From NCBI GenBank assembly GCA_035570275.1, contig DATMNI010000084.1, forward strand, positions 1 to 38,672: 38,672 nt of DNA, written 5' to 3'. Positions 29,195 to 37,149 of the stretch are shown here, one piece after another. The position numbers and the translations under genes were made by a program. The notes below the pieces were generated by a model. It saw only the letters and a program-made list of their open reading frames with translations. It did no database searches and had not been told where the DNA came from. Origin of the DNA: DATMNI01 sp035570275 (GTDB taxonomy: Bacteria; Acidobacteriota; Terriglobia; Bryobacterales; Bryobacteraceae). Numbering within the stretch: the stretch's first letter is position 1; every line of letters starts with the position of its first letter.

Positions 29195-31624
29195 CTATTC
29201 GTAGCGCAGCGCGATAATCGGGTCGATCTTCGTGGCCCGCCGCGCCGGGATGTAGATGGCCAGCGCCGCCGCCACGATCAGCGCCAGCGGGACCGCCGTG
29301 AAGCTCACCGCATCGTTGGCGTTGACGCCGTAGATCAGCGATGCCATCAGGCGTGCGAAGGCCCAGGCGACGGGCAGCCCAACCACCAGTCCGGCGGCGA
29401 TCGTGATCATGCCCTTGCGGAAAATCATGCCGAGCACGCTTTGCCGCTCCGCACCCAGCGCCATGCGGATGCCGATCTCGTGGGTCTGCTCCGACACTAT
29501 GTAGGCCATCACGCCGTAGACGCCGATGCCCGAGAGGACCAGCGCCAGCACGCCGAAAATGCCCATCAGCACCGCCATATAGTTCAGCCCGATGGCGCGG
29601 TTGTGGATGGTCCGCTCCATGGTCCGCATGTCGGTGATGGGCTGCTCGCGATCCACCGAGCGGATGGCCGCCATCACGGCCGGGGCAACCGCCAACGGAT
29701 CGGCCGCCGTGCGGATGCCCATATCCATCCACAACGCCGGCGCCTGCTGGAAGGGTACGTACAATACCCGGCGCGGTTCACGATCGTAAGGGTTATGCAC
29801 GGTGTCGGCCACCACGCCCACAATGGTCAGCCACGGGTTCTTGGAATCGGCGGCGCCCAACCTGATGTGCTGGCCCAGCGGCGACTGGTTCTTCCACCAG
29901 TGCTCCGCCATGCGCTGGCTGATGGCGGCCACTTTGGGGGTATCGGGGCCATCGTCTTCGTTCAGCAGCCGGCCGGCGCGTAAAGCGATATGCATGGTGT
30001 CGAAGTAATCGGCGGTGGCTAACTGGAACATGCCTTCCGGCAGCTTATCCGGTTCCACGGGCCGGCCCTCGATGGTGAAGTAGCGGCTGCTGGAATGGTC
30101 GGCATAGGGCAGGGACGACACTGCCGCGGCGGAACGCACGCCCGGAACGGCGCAAATGCGCTCCAACACGTCGCGGTAATAAGCCACGCGCTGGAAGGGC
30201 TCGTGATACTTGTTGTCGGTCAAGGTAAGCCGCAGCGTGAGGATGGTTTCGGGATGGAGACGCGCGCCCGATTCGTTCAGGGCACGAAACCCGCGGACCA
30301 TCAGCCCGGCCCCAACCAGCAGCACCACGGCGAGCGCGATCTCGGCTGCCACCAGGGTATTGCGCAGGCGGTGACGCGCGCTTCCTGTAGAGCCGCCGCG
30401 GCCGCCTTCCTTCAATGCATCGGACAGGTTTGGCCGCGAGCATTGCCAGGCCGGCGCCAGGCCGGCCAGGATGCCGCTCAGCACGGCCGCCGCCAGCGTG
30501 AAGCCAAGCACGCGCGTGTCAAGCTGGATATCCTGCCAGCCCATAATGTAGCGGGCGATCTCCGGCGGCATCCCGGCCTTCATCAGGCTCATCCCCCATC
30601 TGGCGATCAGCAATCCCAGGGCAGCGCCGGCCACGGAGAGCAGAATACTTTCGGTGAGCAGTTGCGCCACCACCCGCCAGCGGGAAGCGCCCAGCGCCGT
30701 CCGCACAGCCACCTCGCGCAGGCGTCCGGTGGCGCGCGCAAATTGCAGGTTGGCCACGTTCACACAGGCGATCAGAAGCACGAAGGCCACCGAGCCCAGC
30801 AACATGATCAGGTACTGTTCGGTTTCATACTCCACCAGGAAGCGATGTGCCGGCCACACCATCAGGCGGCGGCCCTTGTTGGTATCGGGGTAGGCATTCT
30901 CCAGTCGCCGGGCGATGCCATCGATCTCGGCGGCTGCCTGTTCCACCGTCCGCCCAGGCTTTAAGTGCGCGGCGGCTGCGAACGACCTGTTACGCCGCGA
31001 CGCACCCTGCTCGGCGGTGAGGGCGTGGGGTGTCCAGAGTTCGGTGGCCAACGGAAAATCGAAGGTGGCCGGCATGACCCCGGTGACGACGTAGTTCTGG
31101 TCGTCGAGCATGATGGTCTTCCCGGCGATGGCCGGGTCCGCGGCAAAACGGCGCTTCCACAGGCGATCGCTGAGGACCACCTCCCGTTCACGGCCCGGCT
31201 GATCCTCACCCGTCTGGAAGGTGCGGCCGAGTACGGCATGAACCTGCAGGACATCGAAGAAATTGGCGCTGGTGTGAGCCTGGTTCACCCGCTCGGGTTC
31301 GCCGCCGGCGCCGGCGATGTTGGCCAGATCCCCATCCCAGGTGGCGAGCTCTTGGAAAGACGTACTTTCGCGGCGGATGTCCTTGAGGTCGGCTGGCGTG
31401 ACGCCGTTCCACCAGTTGGCGTTTTCCGGTACGCGCTGCAGCACCATGACCAGCGATTCCAGGTGCGGCAGAGGCATCGGTTTCCACAGCATGGCGTCGC
31501 AAAGGCTGAAAACCGCCGTGGTCGCGCCAATACCCAGGGCCAGGGTGAGAACCGCGGTGACCGCGAAACCAGGCGATTTCCGCAGCATGCGTTCGCCGTA
31601 CCGAATGTCTTGCCACAAGCTCAT
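29195..31624 (-). CDS. ABC transporter permease, ADOP (acidobacterial duplicated orphan permease) type
   Basis: An 809-residue protein with two fused MacB-type units. An N-terminal SLWQDIRYGERMLRKSPGFA is followed by helix 1, a MacB periplasmic core domain (about residues 45-250), an FtsX helix set (LLIACVNVANLQFARATGR and REVAVRTALGASRWRVV), a second core domain (about 465-680), and a second FtsX set ending IPARRATKIDPIIALRYE. This duplicated layout is the ADOP family common in Acidobacteria. No ATPase gene is adjacent, so it would need an ATPase from elsewhere or act as a mechanical sensor. Upstream at 31642-31669 a 14-bp sequence is repeated in tandem. A relative survives only as debris at 28690-28854. 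Confidence 0.93.
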   Translation of the reverse strand: MSLWQDIRYGERMLRKSPGFAVTAVLTLALGIGATTAVFSLCDAMLWKPMPLPHLESLVMVLQRVPENANWWNGVTPADLKDIRRESTSFQELATWDGDLANIAGAGGEPERVNQAHTSANFFDVLQVHAVLGRTFQTGEDQPGREREVVLSDRLWKRRFAADPAIAGKTIMLDDQNYVVTGVMPATFDFPLATELWTPHALTAEQGASRRNRSFAAAAHLKPGRTVEQAAAEIDGIARRLENAYPDTNKGRRLMVWPAHRFLVEYETEQYLIMLLGSVAFVLLIACVNVANLQFARATGRLREVAVRTALGASRWRVVAQLLTESILLSVAGAALGLLIARWGMSLMKAGMPPEIARYIMGWQDIQLDTRVLGFTLAAAVLSGILAGLAPAWQCSRPNLSDALKEGGRGGSTGSARHRLRNTLVAAEIALAVVLLVGAGLMVRGFRALNESGARLHPETILTLRLTLTDNKYHEPFQRVAYYRDVLERICAVPGVRSAAAVSSLPYADHSSSRYFTIEGRPVEPDKLPEGMFQLATADYFDTMHIALRAGRLLNEDDGPDTPKVAAISQRMAEHWWKNQSPLGQHIRLGAADSKNPWLTIVGVVADTVHNPYDREPRRVLYVPFQQAPALWMDMGIRTAADPLAVAPAVMAAIRSVDREQPITDMRTMERTIHNRAIGLNYMAVLMGIFGVLALVLSGIGVYGVMAYIVSEQTHEIGIRMALGAERQSVLGMIFRKGMITIAAGLVVGLPVAWAFARLMASLIYGVNANDAVSFTAVPLALIVAAALAIYIPARRATKIDPIIALRYE

Positions 31625-31641
31625 AGAGGTGTCCTTGGGTA

Positions 31642-31669
31642 TCCTTGAAAGGCTGTCCTTGAAAGGCTA
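31642..31669 (-). repeat. Tandem 14-bp repeat upstream of the permease
   Basis: TCCTTGAAAGGCTG and TCCTTGAAAGGCTA stand head to tail 18 bp upstream of the permease start codon. Each contains the partial palindrome CCTTGAAAGG. It could be a paired regulator site in the leader or a slippage duplication; the sequence alone does not decide. Confidence 0.5.
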
Positions 31670-31823
31670 ATACGTTGGCGTGGGGCCGGAAGTTCGCAAG
31701 AAGTTGCGGGGCAGGGCCGCCACACAGCCGATGCCCATGGTTTCAGGGATGCGGTGCAGCCTTAGCTTTGTAAGTATCGATCGGCGCCAGACAAAAGAGG
31801 AAAACCAGCATCGGCGCCTGAGG

Positions 31824-34787
31824 TCAAAGGATTTTCAGGGAAAGCACGTACCCGCCCGACACATGCCCATTGCGGTCCGCCGCGCCGGCATAACCAGCCG
31901 AAAAAGTTGTGCTCAGGTACGAAAACAATACCACCCGAAAATCCAACTGGCCCCCGAAGTCCAGATAGTAATTGCGGGCCGCGGCGCTGCCGAAATCAGT
32001 CGCCAGGCCCGCGGAGAAGAGCGAGAACCGCGCCCAGTTTGCATACAGCCAGGTAGTTCCCGCCCTCCGGAATTTAACGGCCGGCAGATTCCATTCCCCC
32101 ATCAGCCGGCCAAAGCTGGTAGCCGGCAACTGATCCAGCGCAACGCCGGGAAAGCTGTAGTAGTCGCGGTAGCGGCTGACGGAGCCATGGTCGACGTAGT
32201 TATTGCCGAAGGCTCCAAAATAGAAATTGGCGAAGGGATTGGTTTGATCCCCGAAGGACTTGCCGGCAGCGGCGCGAATCCAGACCGACGAATTGCGGAG
32301 CGGCAGCAAGTGTCCACGGTCGTAGTTGGCCCAGAAACGGGGCAGGGCAGTGGAACCGGCATAGTTCAGCCGCGCAAAAACACCCCACTGGGTGCCTTTT
32401 TCGTCATCCACGGCGCCTTGGGAACGGTCCAGAAACGAGTACTTCAGTCCGAGATCTCCCACGGCTAGGGTTCGGTAGGTGGCCGTCACGTTTTGATAGT
32501 CCGGCAGCCGGTCCAGGCCGCCATATCCCGCTACCTTCCAGGTCAGTTCCAGGGTGCGGGGAGCATCGTAGATCAGGTACTTCGAGTGTCCGAACTGGAG
32601 CGCATACCCTTTGCGGCTGACCTTCGTGGGGCCGAAGAGATCGTAGAAATCGGCATTGTTGTAATACCCGCTCAACTTCCAGTTCCAAAGGTGCGCCTGG
32701 AAGGAAACGTGCGCCTTCTCGCCGGCGCCCAGAGCCGGATCGGGAGAGTAGCCGGCCGTGAGATTAACCCCGGCCAGCCGCAGACTGTCGGCGATTTCGA
32801 TGCGCATTCCTCCCGCGGCGGTGTCCTTGTATCCCTGCACGATGGGGTAGGCGGAAACCAGCCGCAGATTCTCTAATGGCCGGTAAATTCCGGCGCGCGT
32901 GATGAGCTTGTCGCTATCGACGGACGAAGGGGGCGGCAGCTTCCAGGATTTTAGAACCGGGAACTTTTCCAGCAGCGTCATGCCGAAATACTGGACCGCG
33001 GTGACGTCTTCCAGCGGCCTGGTGGGAACGCGCGCGGGAACAAACCCGCGGGCGGTATACTCGAACGCCATCAGGGTGCCGTCGGGCAATGGCAGCGGGC
33101 GGAAAAGGCCGGTTTCCGCGTTGGAGATCACATCCATTTTTTGGGCGCCGATGTCATAACGGAAAAGATTCGAGACGCCGGTGAAATACGACGAACCGTA
33201 CAGGTAGCGGCCGTCCGGAGAAAACACGAAGTTGCCCGGCGTGTTGTACTCGAAATCGTGCAGCACCTCAAAGGCCGCATCCCCGCGCAACAGCTTTTCC
33301 GTTTCAAAGCGCACCAGCTTTTGGCGGCCGCTCAAATCGGAAAGCGCACCCGTCAGGTAGCGGCCATCGGGAGAGACATCGATATCGAAGATGTCGCTGC
33401 CGTACTCGAACTCATGTGCCAGTTTCTGCGCGGTGTAAGGCGCCGCGATGCTCACCAGGCTGGATAGCCCGTTATTGTGGCGCACGCCCCACAGCAGGCC
33501 ATCTGCCTTGCTGAAAGCCAGATCGCCGGTGCGCGCGTCTCTCATCAGCAGGCGCGCGCGGCGGGTGGCCAGATCGAAGACGTGAAGGTCGCGCCAATTG
33601 TTGTTGTCGGTGGTGTAAAAGAGTTTCCGCGCGCCGGGGTCGAACGCCAGCGAGGTCACATAGTACAGCGCCGCGCCCTTGATATCCTGCAGACGCTCGG
33701 TCTGCCCGGTGCGCGTGTGGAGCGTGGCCAGGTGGGCGATCTCTCCGGGATAGCGGACGGCGACATAGGCTACCTCATTCGCGGAGTCGGCGTACGCCCG
33801 CGAAATCGACCCCAGCGTTTTGGTGGACAGGCGCTCCGGAACGGTCACGGGATACTGGCGGATCTTTTCCAGGTTGGCGTGTTGCCAGCGCCGCTCGTCA
33901 TTCAGCCAGTGTTTCCAGGCTTCGTCGAGCGGCGTTCCGTAAACCTGGGCGAAGCGCGCGCTGAAGTAGCGGCGCGTATTGTCCCCTCGTGTGATCCATT
34001 CCAGCAGTTTCTCGGGGCCGTAGGTACGGCTAAGCCAGGTCATGAAGCGCGTGCCGTACAGGTAGGAGTTCGCGCCCGTCTGGAAGTCGATGGACGTGCC
34101 TTCCGATTCCAGGCCCACCACGTTGTACATGTACGCGTCGTCGCGCACCATGGCGCGAAACACCATTTCGTCATAGCCACCCAGGGCGCGGCCCAGACCG
34201 CCGGACATCCACGTCTCCATGAAGGCTGCAACGCCTTCGTGAAACCAGCGCGTGGAATAGAAGCGCGGGCTGGCCAGGGAACTGTAGAACATGGAAATGG
34301 GATCTTCGTCGGTGGGCGCCGGTTTCCCGAAGAAGAGCGCGCGAAAACGGCGATCTGTCCGGTTGGCATTGTCGCCCATGACGATATGGATCGATTCGTG
34401 GTTCATGATCCACGTCATCCGTTCATTGGCGGGGAGCGTTTCGTAAGTGTAGCTGAGGGGCGCCAGCCCGATGTCGATGAAGTTGGATGGCACACTGGCG
34501 GCGGCGCCGTGGCCGTAGTCTCCGAAATCCTCCAGCAACACGCGCACTTTCCCGGAGGGCGTGTAGTGGAACAGCCCGCGCTCGAAGGCGAGCGCGTTTT
34601 CGTACGATCGAATCAGATGGGTGACCAGGTATTCATGCGCGGGGGAATAGTACATCAGTTCGATGTGATCCGTGGCCTGGATATACAGCTTGGAGGCTGG
34701 AGCCGCAGCTACCAGCGGCAGCAGAAAAAACAGGAGTCCCGCCGCCTTGGACAGGACTCCCGGCTGAAAAGTTGTTTTGGGGCTCAA
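31824..34787 (-). CDS. HExxH metallopeptidase with propeller and predicted outer-membrane barrel
   Basis: A 987-residue exported protein. The only plausible start is TTG 34787 (GGAG 4 nt upstream), giving a hydrophobic signal ending near VAAAPA. The peptidase domain has HESIH (His130, Glu131, His134) and, 50 residues on, WFHEG with Glu184 as the likely third zinc ligand: the gluzincin/peptidase-MA pattern. From about residue 330 to 600 propeller-like strands appear (FDPGARKLFYTTD, VSPDGRYLTGAL, FSPDGRYLYGSS). From about 640 to the end, alternating strands rich in Tyr and Trp (SFQAHLWNWKLSGYY, GLKYSFLD, GVFARLNYAG) end in GGYVLSLKIL, like an outer-membrane barrel. It starts 18 bp after the nonapeptide-repeat gene. 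Substrate unknown; it would act at the cell surface. Confidence 0.75.
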   Translation of the reverse strand: MSPKTTFQPGVLSKAAGLLFFLLPLVAAAPASKLYIQATDHIELMYYSPAHEYLVTHLIRSYENALAFERGLFHYTPSGKVRVLLEDFGDYGHGAAASVPSNFIDIGLAPLSYTYETLPANERMTWIMNHESIHIVMGDNANRTDRRFRALFFGKPAPTDEDPISMFYSSLASPRFYSTRWFHEGVAAFMETWMSGGLGRALGGYDEMVFRAMVRDDAYMYNVVGLESEGTSIDFQTGANSYLYGTRFMTWLSRTYGPEKLLEWITRGDNTRRYFSARFAQVYGTPLDEAWKHWLNDERRWQHANLEKIRQYPVTVPERLSTKTLGSISRAYADSANEVAYVAVRYPGEIAHLATLHTRTGQTERLQDIKGAALYYVTSLAFDPGARKLFYTTDNNNWRDLHVFDLATRRARLLMRDARTGDLAFSKADGLLWGVRHNNGLSSLVSIAAPYTAQKLAHEFEYGSDIFDIDVSPDGRYLTGALSDLSGRQKLVRFETEKLLRGDAAFEVLHDFEYNTPGNFVFSPDGRYLYGSSYFTGVSNLFRYDIGAQKMDVISNAETGLFRPLPLPDGTLMAFEYTARGFVPARVPTRPLEDVTAVQYFGMTLLEKFPVLKSWKLPPPSSVDSDKLITRAGIYRPLENLRLVSAYPIVQGYKDTAAGGMRIEIADSLRLAGVNLTAGYSPDPALGAGEKAHVSFQAHLWNWKLSGYYNNADFYDLFGPTKVSRKGYALQFGHSKYLIYDAPRTLELTWKVAGYGGLDRLPDYQNVTATYRTLAVGDLGLKYSFLDRSQGAVDDEKGTQWGVFARLNYAGSTALPRFWANYDRGHLLPLRNSSVWIRAAAGKSFGDQTNPFANFYFGAFGNNYVDHGSVSRYRDYYSFPGVALDQLPATSFGRLMGEWNLPAVKFRRAGTTWLYANWARFSLFSAGLATDFGSAAARNYYLDFGGQLDFRVVLFSYLSTTFSAGYAGAADRNGHVSGGYVLSLKIL

Positions 34788-34805
34788 ATCGCTCCAGGTC
34801 CCGGG

Positions 34806-35516
34806 TTATTGATGCACCGATCCGGAACTGAGGGCCGCCACATTCCCTGACATCATGGCGTTCTGGAAGTTGGATTCGTGCACTAGACTCTGGAAAGCCG
34901 AGCCCTGTGCCAGTTGCACAAAGGATTGGGAGTTGAACAGGTTCGTCAACGCATGACTGGCGACGACGTTGGACACCAAGGCCTGAAAGCTGGCGCTTGT
35001 CACCAGACCCTGAAACGCCTGGTTCCCGGCCAGGGACTGCGCGTTGTAAGCCACAAGGTCCGCACTCAACTGCGACGAATTCAGACTCTGCGACATGCCC
35101 TGGCTCTGCAGGGAGTGTACGAGAGCCGCGATGTTGTTGCCCTGCATCAAATTCACGAAGGCCTGGTTTTGCAGCAATTGGAAGAAAGACGGGTTCTGCA
35201 GCAGGTTGACGAAATTGCTGTTCTGCGAGAGCGACTGGAACGACTGGCTGGCCAGCAGGCCCTGAAAGGCCTCATTCTTCGCCAGAGCCTTGAACTCTTT
35301 GCTCTCCATCAGCACCTTGGCGGCTACCGGAGCGCTTCCCGGGTTGGCCTTCACATCCGCCGCGCTTACCTGCCCGTCGCGATACACGTCGCGCTGGCCG
35401 ATGGCGCCCTGGGTATGTTGCGAGTCGATTCGTGACTTCGGCTGATACAGAAGTATGCCGGCGCCGATGACGCCAATGCCGATCAAAATGGGGAACCGCA
35501 ATTTCCGAACGTTCAT
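34806..35516 (-). CDS. Membrane-anchored nonapeptide-repeat protein, unknown function
   Basis: I do not recognise this 236-residue protein. A basic N-terminus and one hydrophobic segment (about residues 8-23) would anchor or export it; AGAGAGG precedes the ATG. Then come exact nine-residue repeats of the form [A/S/N]-F-x-x-L-x-x-[N/S]-x. The aromatic position is at residues 75, 84, 93, 102, 111 and 120 (Ile at 129), and again at 168, 177, 199, 208 and 217. Examples are AFQGLLASQ, SFQSLSQNS, NFVNLLQNP and AFVNLMQGN. Gln, Asn and Ser are very abundant, and there is no Cys. It may form a small solenoid or fibre. The metallopeptidase gene follows after 18 bp, so they are probably cotranscribed. 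Confidence 0.75.
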   Translation of the reverse strand: MNVRKLRFPILIGIGVIGAGILLYQPKSRIDSQHTQGAIGQRDVYRDGQVSAADVKANPGSAPVAAKVLMESKEFKALAKNEAFQGLLASQSFQSLSQNSNFVNLLQNPSFFQLLQNQAFVNLMQGNNIAALVHSLQSQGMSQSLNSSQLSADLVAYNAQSLAGNQAFQGLVTSASFQALVSNVVASHALTNLFNSQSFVQLAQGSAFQSLVHESNFQNAMMSGNVAALSSGSVHQ

Positions 35517-35860
35517 TGCTGTTTACCTCTCTCTTCTCATAGTTAACGACCCGAACCAGATTTACCTGAACCAGGATCGTTTAACCTTAATGTGTCGCGC
35601 GACGGCCGGTTATTACACGGGCGCGTCAGATATTTCTCAAGTCCCGCTTGCCCGGATTTCCCCTGAGAAGGTAAACGATAGCACATTACGGCCCCCGGAC
35701 CGGTGGTAGCGGATGGAATCGGCGATGATCTTCACCAGATGAATTCCCATACCGCCGAGGGGCACGGTCGGCCAGCCCCCGGCTGAAATCGGGCGGATCG
35801 GACGCCGGCCTATGCGGCCTTCCTCGTGATACACTCCAACAAAAGATCGCGGGGACAAAC
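35517..35860. other. Divergent region between the repeat-protein gene and the sigma-factor gene
   Basis: This contains the RsbW-like remnant (35637-35801, minus strand) and, nearer the repeat-protein gene, an imperfect duplication of CTGGTTC (minus strand; as GAACCAG near 35554 and 35567). Promoters for both directions should lie here. No sigma70 consensus stands out, which would fit control by an alternative sigma factor. Confidence 0.45.
35637..35801 (-). pseudogene. C-terminal fragment of an RsbW-like anti-sigma kinase
   Basis: The minus-strand frame contains LGGMGIHLVKIIADSIRYHR, then SGGRNVLSFTF. In RsbW/SpoIIAB-type HATPase domains the C-terminal ATP-lid/G2 region reads GGLGIHLVrxLMDevxYxrxxGrNvLtL. 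The upstream N- and G1-box parts (with the catalytic Glu/Asn) are absent, because the opposite-strand sigma factor gene begins there. It is therefore a remnant, but one of exactly the family that pairs with the STAS protein next door. Confidence 0.7.
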
Positions 35861-36370
35861 TTGGCCGACCTGCAAATTGAGAAGTTCGGACAAAAATTGC
35901 GCTTCCGGGTATGTTACGAAGTAGGCTTTGCCTGCCCGGATATCGACGACCTGGTCCAGGAAACCCTCCGGAGATTTCTGGAGGCTACGCGGGCGGACAA
36001 GTTGCGCAGCGAGGAAGCCGCGGCCGCCTTCGCCAATGGAATCTGCCGCAACGTCATCTCCGAATACCGGCGGCGCCTCTATCGCGACGCGCCGATGCCT
36101 GAGGTCATTCCGGAACCCTCCGCCAGATCGCTGCCGGAGACTGAGCAGTTCGAATTGCGCCAGGCGCTCGACGAGGCGATGAAGCAGCTTTCGCCGCGAG
36201 ACCGTCTGGTGTTGCGCGCGTTTTATCTGGAGGAGCAGTCGACCGAAGAAATCCTGGAACGTACCGGATTGACCTTGGAGAATCTCCGGGTCGTGCTGTG
36301 CCGCGCCAAGGAGAGATTTCGCCAGATTTATTCCCGGAGCGTGCAATATCGGGCCGCCTCGAACCACTAA
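35861..36370 (+). CDS. ECF-type RNA polymerase sigma factor
   Basis: A 169-residue sigma70-family protein. Region 2 is DIDDLVQETLRRFLEATRAD (-10 recognition helix). Region 4 is LSPRDRLVLRAFYLEEQSTE, then EILERTGLTLENLRVVLCRA, a helix-turn-helix for the -35. There is no region 3 or 1, as in ECF factors. The start is TTG 35861, the only start codon after the upstream stop, with GGGGA before it. The next gene begins 11 bp after its stop and carries a zinc-finger-like anti-sigma segment, the usual partner arrangement. Its regulon is unknown; the divergent secreted pair is the obvious candidate. Confidence 0.88.
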   Translation: MADLQIEKFGQKLRFRVCYEVGFACPDIDDLVQETLRRFLEATRADKLRSEEAAAAFANGICRNVISEYRRRLYRDAPMPEVIPEPSARSLPETEQFELRQALDEAMKQLSPRDRLVLRAFYLEEQSTEEILERTGLTLENLRVVLCRAKERFRQIYSRSVQYRAASNH

Positions 36371-36381
36371 ACAGTAGGCAC

Positions 36382-36951
36382 ATGGAGAAAACGTTTCATA
36401 CCGACCCCGTAGCCCGCGAGCACACCTTCGCGCGGTATCTGGCGCGGACGCTGAGTACGAGCGCCGCCGAGCAGCTCGAGAACCACTACCTTGGTTGCGA
36501 TGAATGTTTCGAAGAGCTGCGCGCGACGAAACTCCTGATCCGGGAACTGGGCGGGATGCCGGTCGATAGCGCCGTGGAGAGGACCCTGGAGAACGTCATG
36601 GAGAGCGCCCTGGAGAGCGCCCTGGCTGGTGATGTCACGGTGATTCGTTTCACAGGTTCGGCCCAACTTACGTGCTCATCCTCGGACCTGAGTGCCCTGG
36701 TGCGCATGGTTGACACGCGGGGCGATACCAAGGTCCTCATCGATCTGCAGAAGGTCAGCCGGATCGACAGCACCGGCCTCGGGATGCTGATGCGGTGTTA
36801 TACGCACGCCGTCCGCAACGCCGGGGTACTCAAACTGCTGCAGCCCACACCACAGGTGAAGCGGGTTTTGTCCCTGACGAAGATCGATTCCATCGTCCCC
36901 ACATTCGAAGACGAAACCGCCGCGCTGCTCAGCTTCCGTGACCTGGGGTGA
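36382..36951 (+). CDS. Fusion of an anti-sigma zinc-finger-like segment and a STAS domain
   Basis: A 189-residue protein, 11 bp after the ECF gene. Residues 14-52 (HTFARYLARTLSTSAAEQLE, then NHYLGCDECFEEL) look like the zf-HC2 anti-sigma domain, with His35-x3-Cys39-x2-Cys42; the first zinc ligand would be His14 or is missing. A 12-bp tandem repeat (GAGAGCGCCCTG) gives the linker MESALESALAG. Residues 84-186 form a STAS domain with IDSTGLGMLMRC, the phosphorylation-site motif of RsbV (Ser130). STAS proteins normally act as anti-anti-sigma factors released by dephosphorylation. Joining one to an anti-sigma domain next to an ECF factor suggests one protein that both holds and is switched by phosphorylation; that is inference. 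Confidence 0.82.
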   Translation: MEKTFHTDPVAREHTFARYLARTLSTSAAEQLENHYLGCDECFEELRATKLLIRELGGMPVDSAVERTLENVMESALESALAGDVTVIRFTGSAQLTCSSSDLSALVRMVDTRGDTKVLIDLQKVSRIDSTGLGMLMRCYTHAVRNAGVLKLLQPTPQVKRVLSLTKIDSIVPTFEDETAALLSFRDLG

Positions 36952-37005
36952 GACGACCGGCTGAGACGGGGCCATCTGAGACGGCGCCGGCTGAGACGGA
37001 ACCGG
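36947..37005 (+). repeat. 15-bp tandem repeat after the STAS gene
   Basis: Three units CTGAGACGGNNCCNN (36961-36975, 36976-36990, 36991-37005) follow a related 14-bp unit that includes the STAS stop codon. If the stop were lost, the protein would be extended by repeated residues. No T-run or stable hairpin makes it a terminator. Confidence 0.7.
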
Positions 37006-37149
37006 CTCTTGAAAACTGAGCCGTCTGCGTCCGCCCAGCGCCGTACCTGTCGACCCCGTAGAGAGGTCGGTGGCGGGCTCTGGGGATAGACACCGTCCTA
37101 CGAGTGGCGCGTCATACGATCGCCATCCGGAAACATGGCCCGCCATCGG

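Noticed and set aside
33477..34850. 457-codon plus-strand frame opposite the metallopeptidase
   Set aside because: Antisense shadow; it would overlap HExxH and the start of the peptidase gene.
36961..37005. Tandem repeats as a CRISPR array
   Set aside because: The unit is 15 bp with no spacers; direct tandem copies only.
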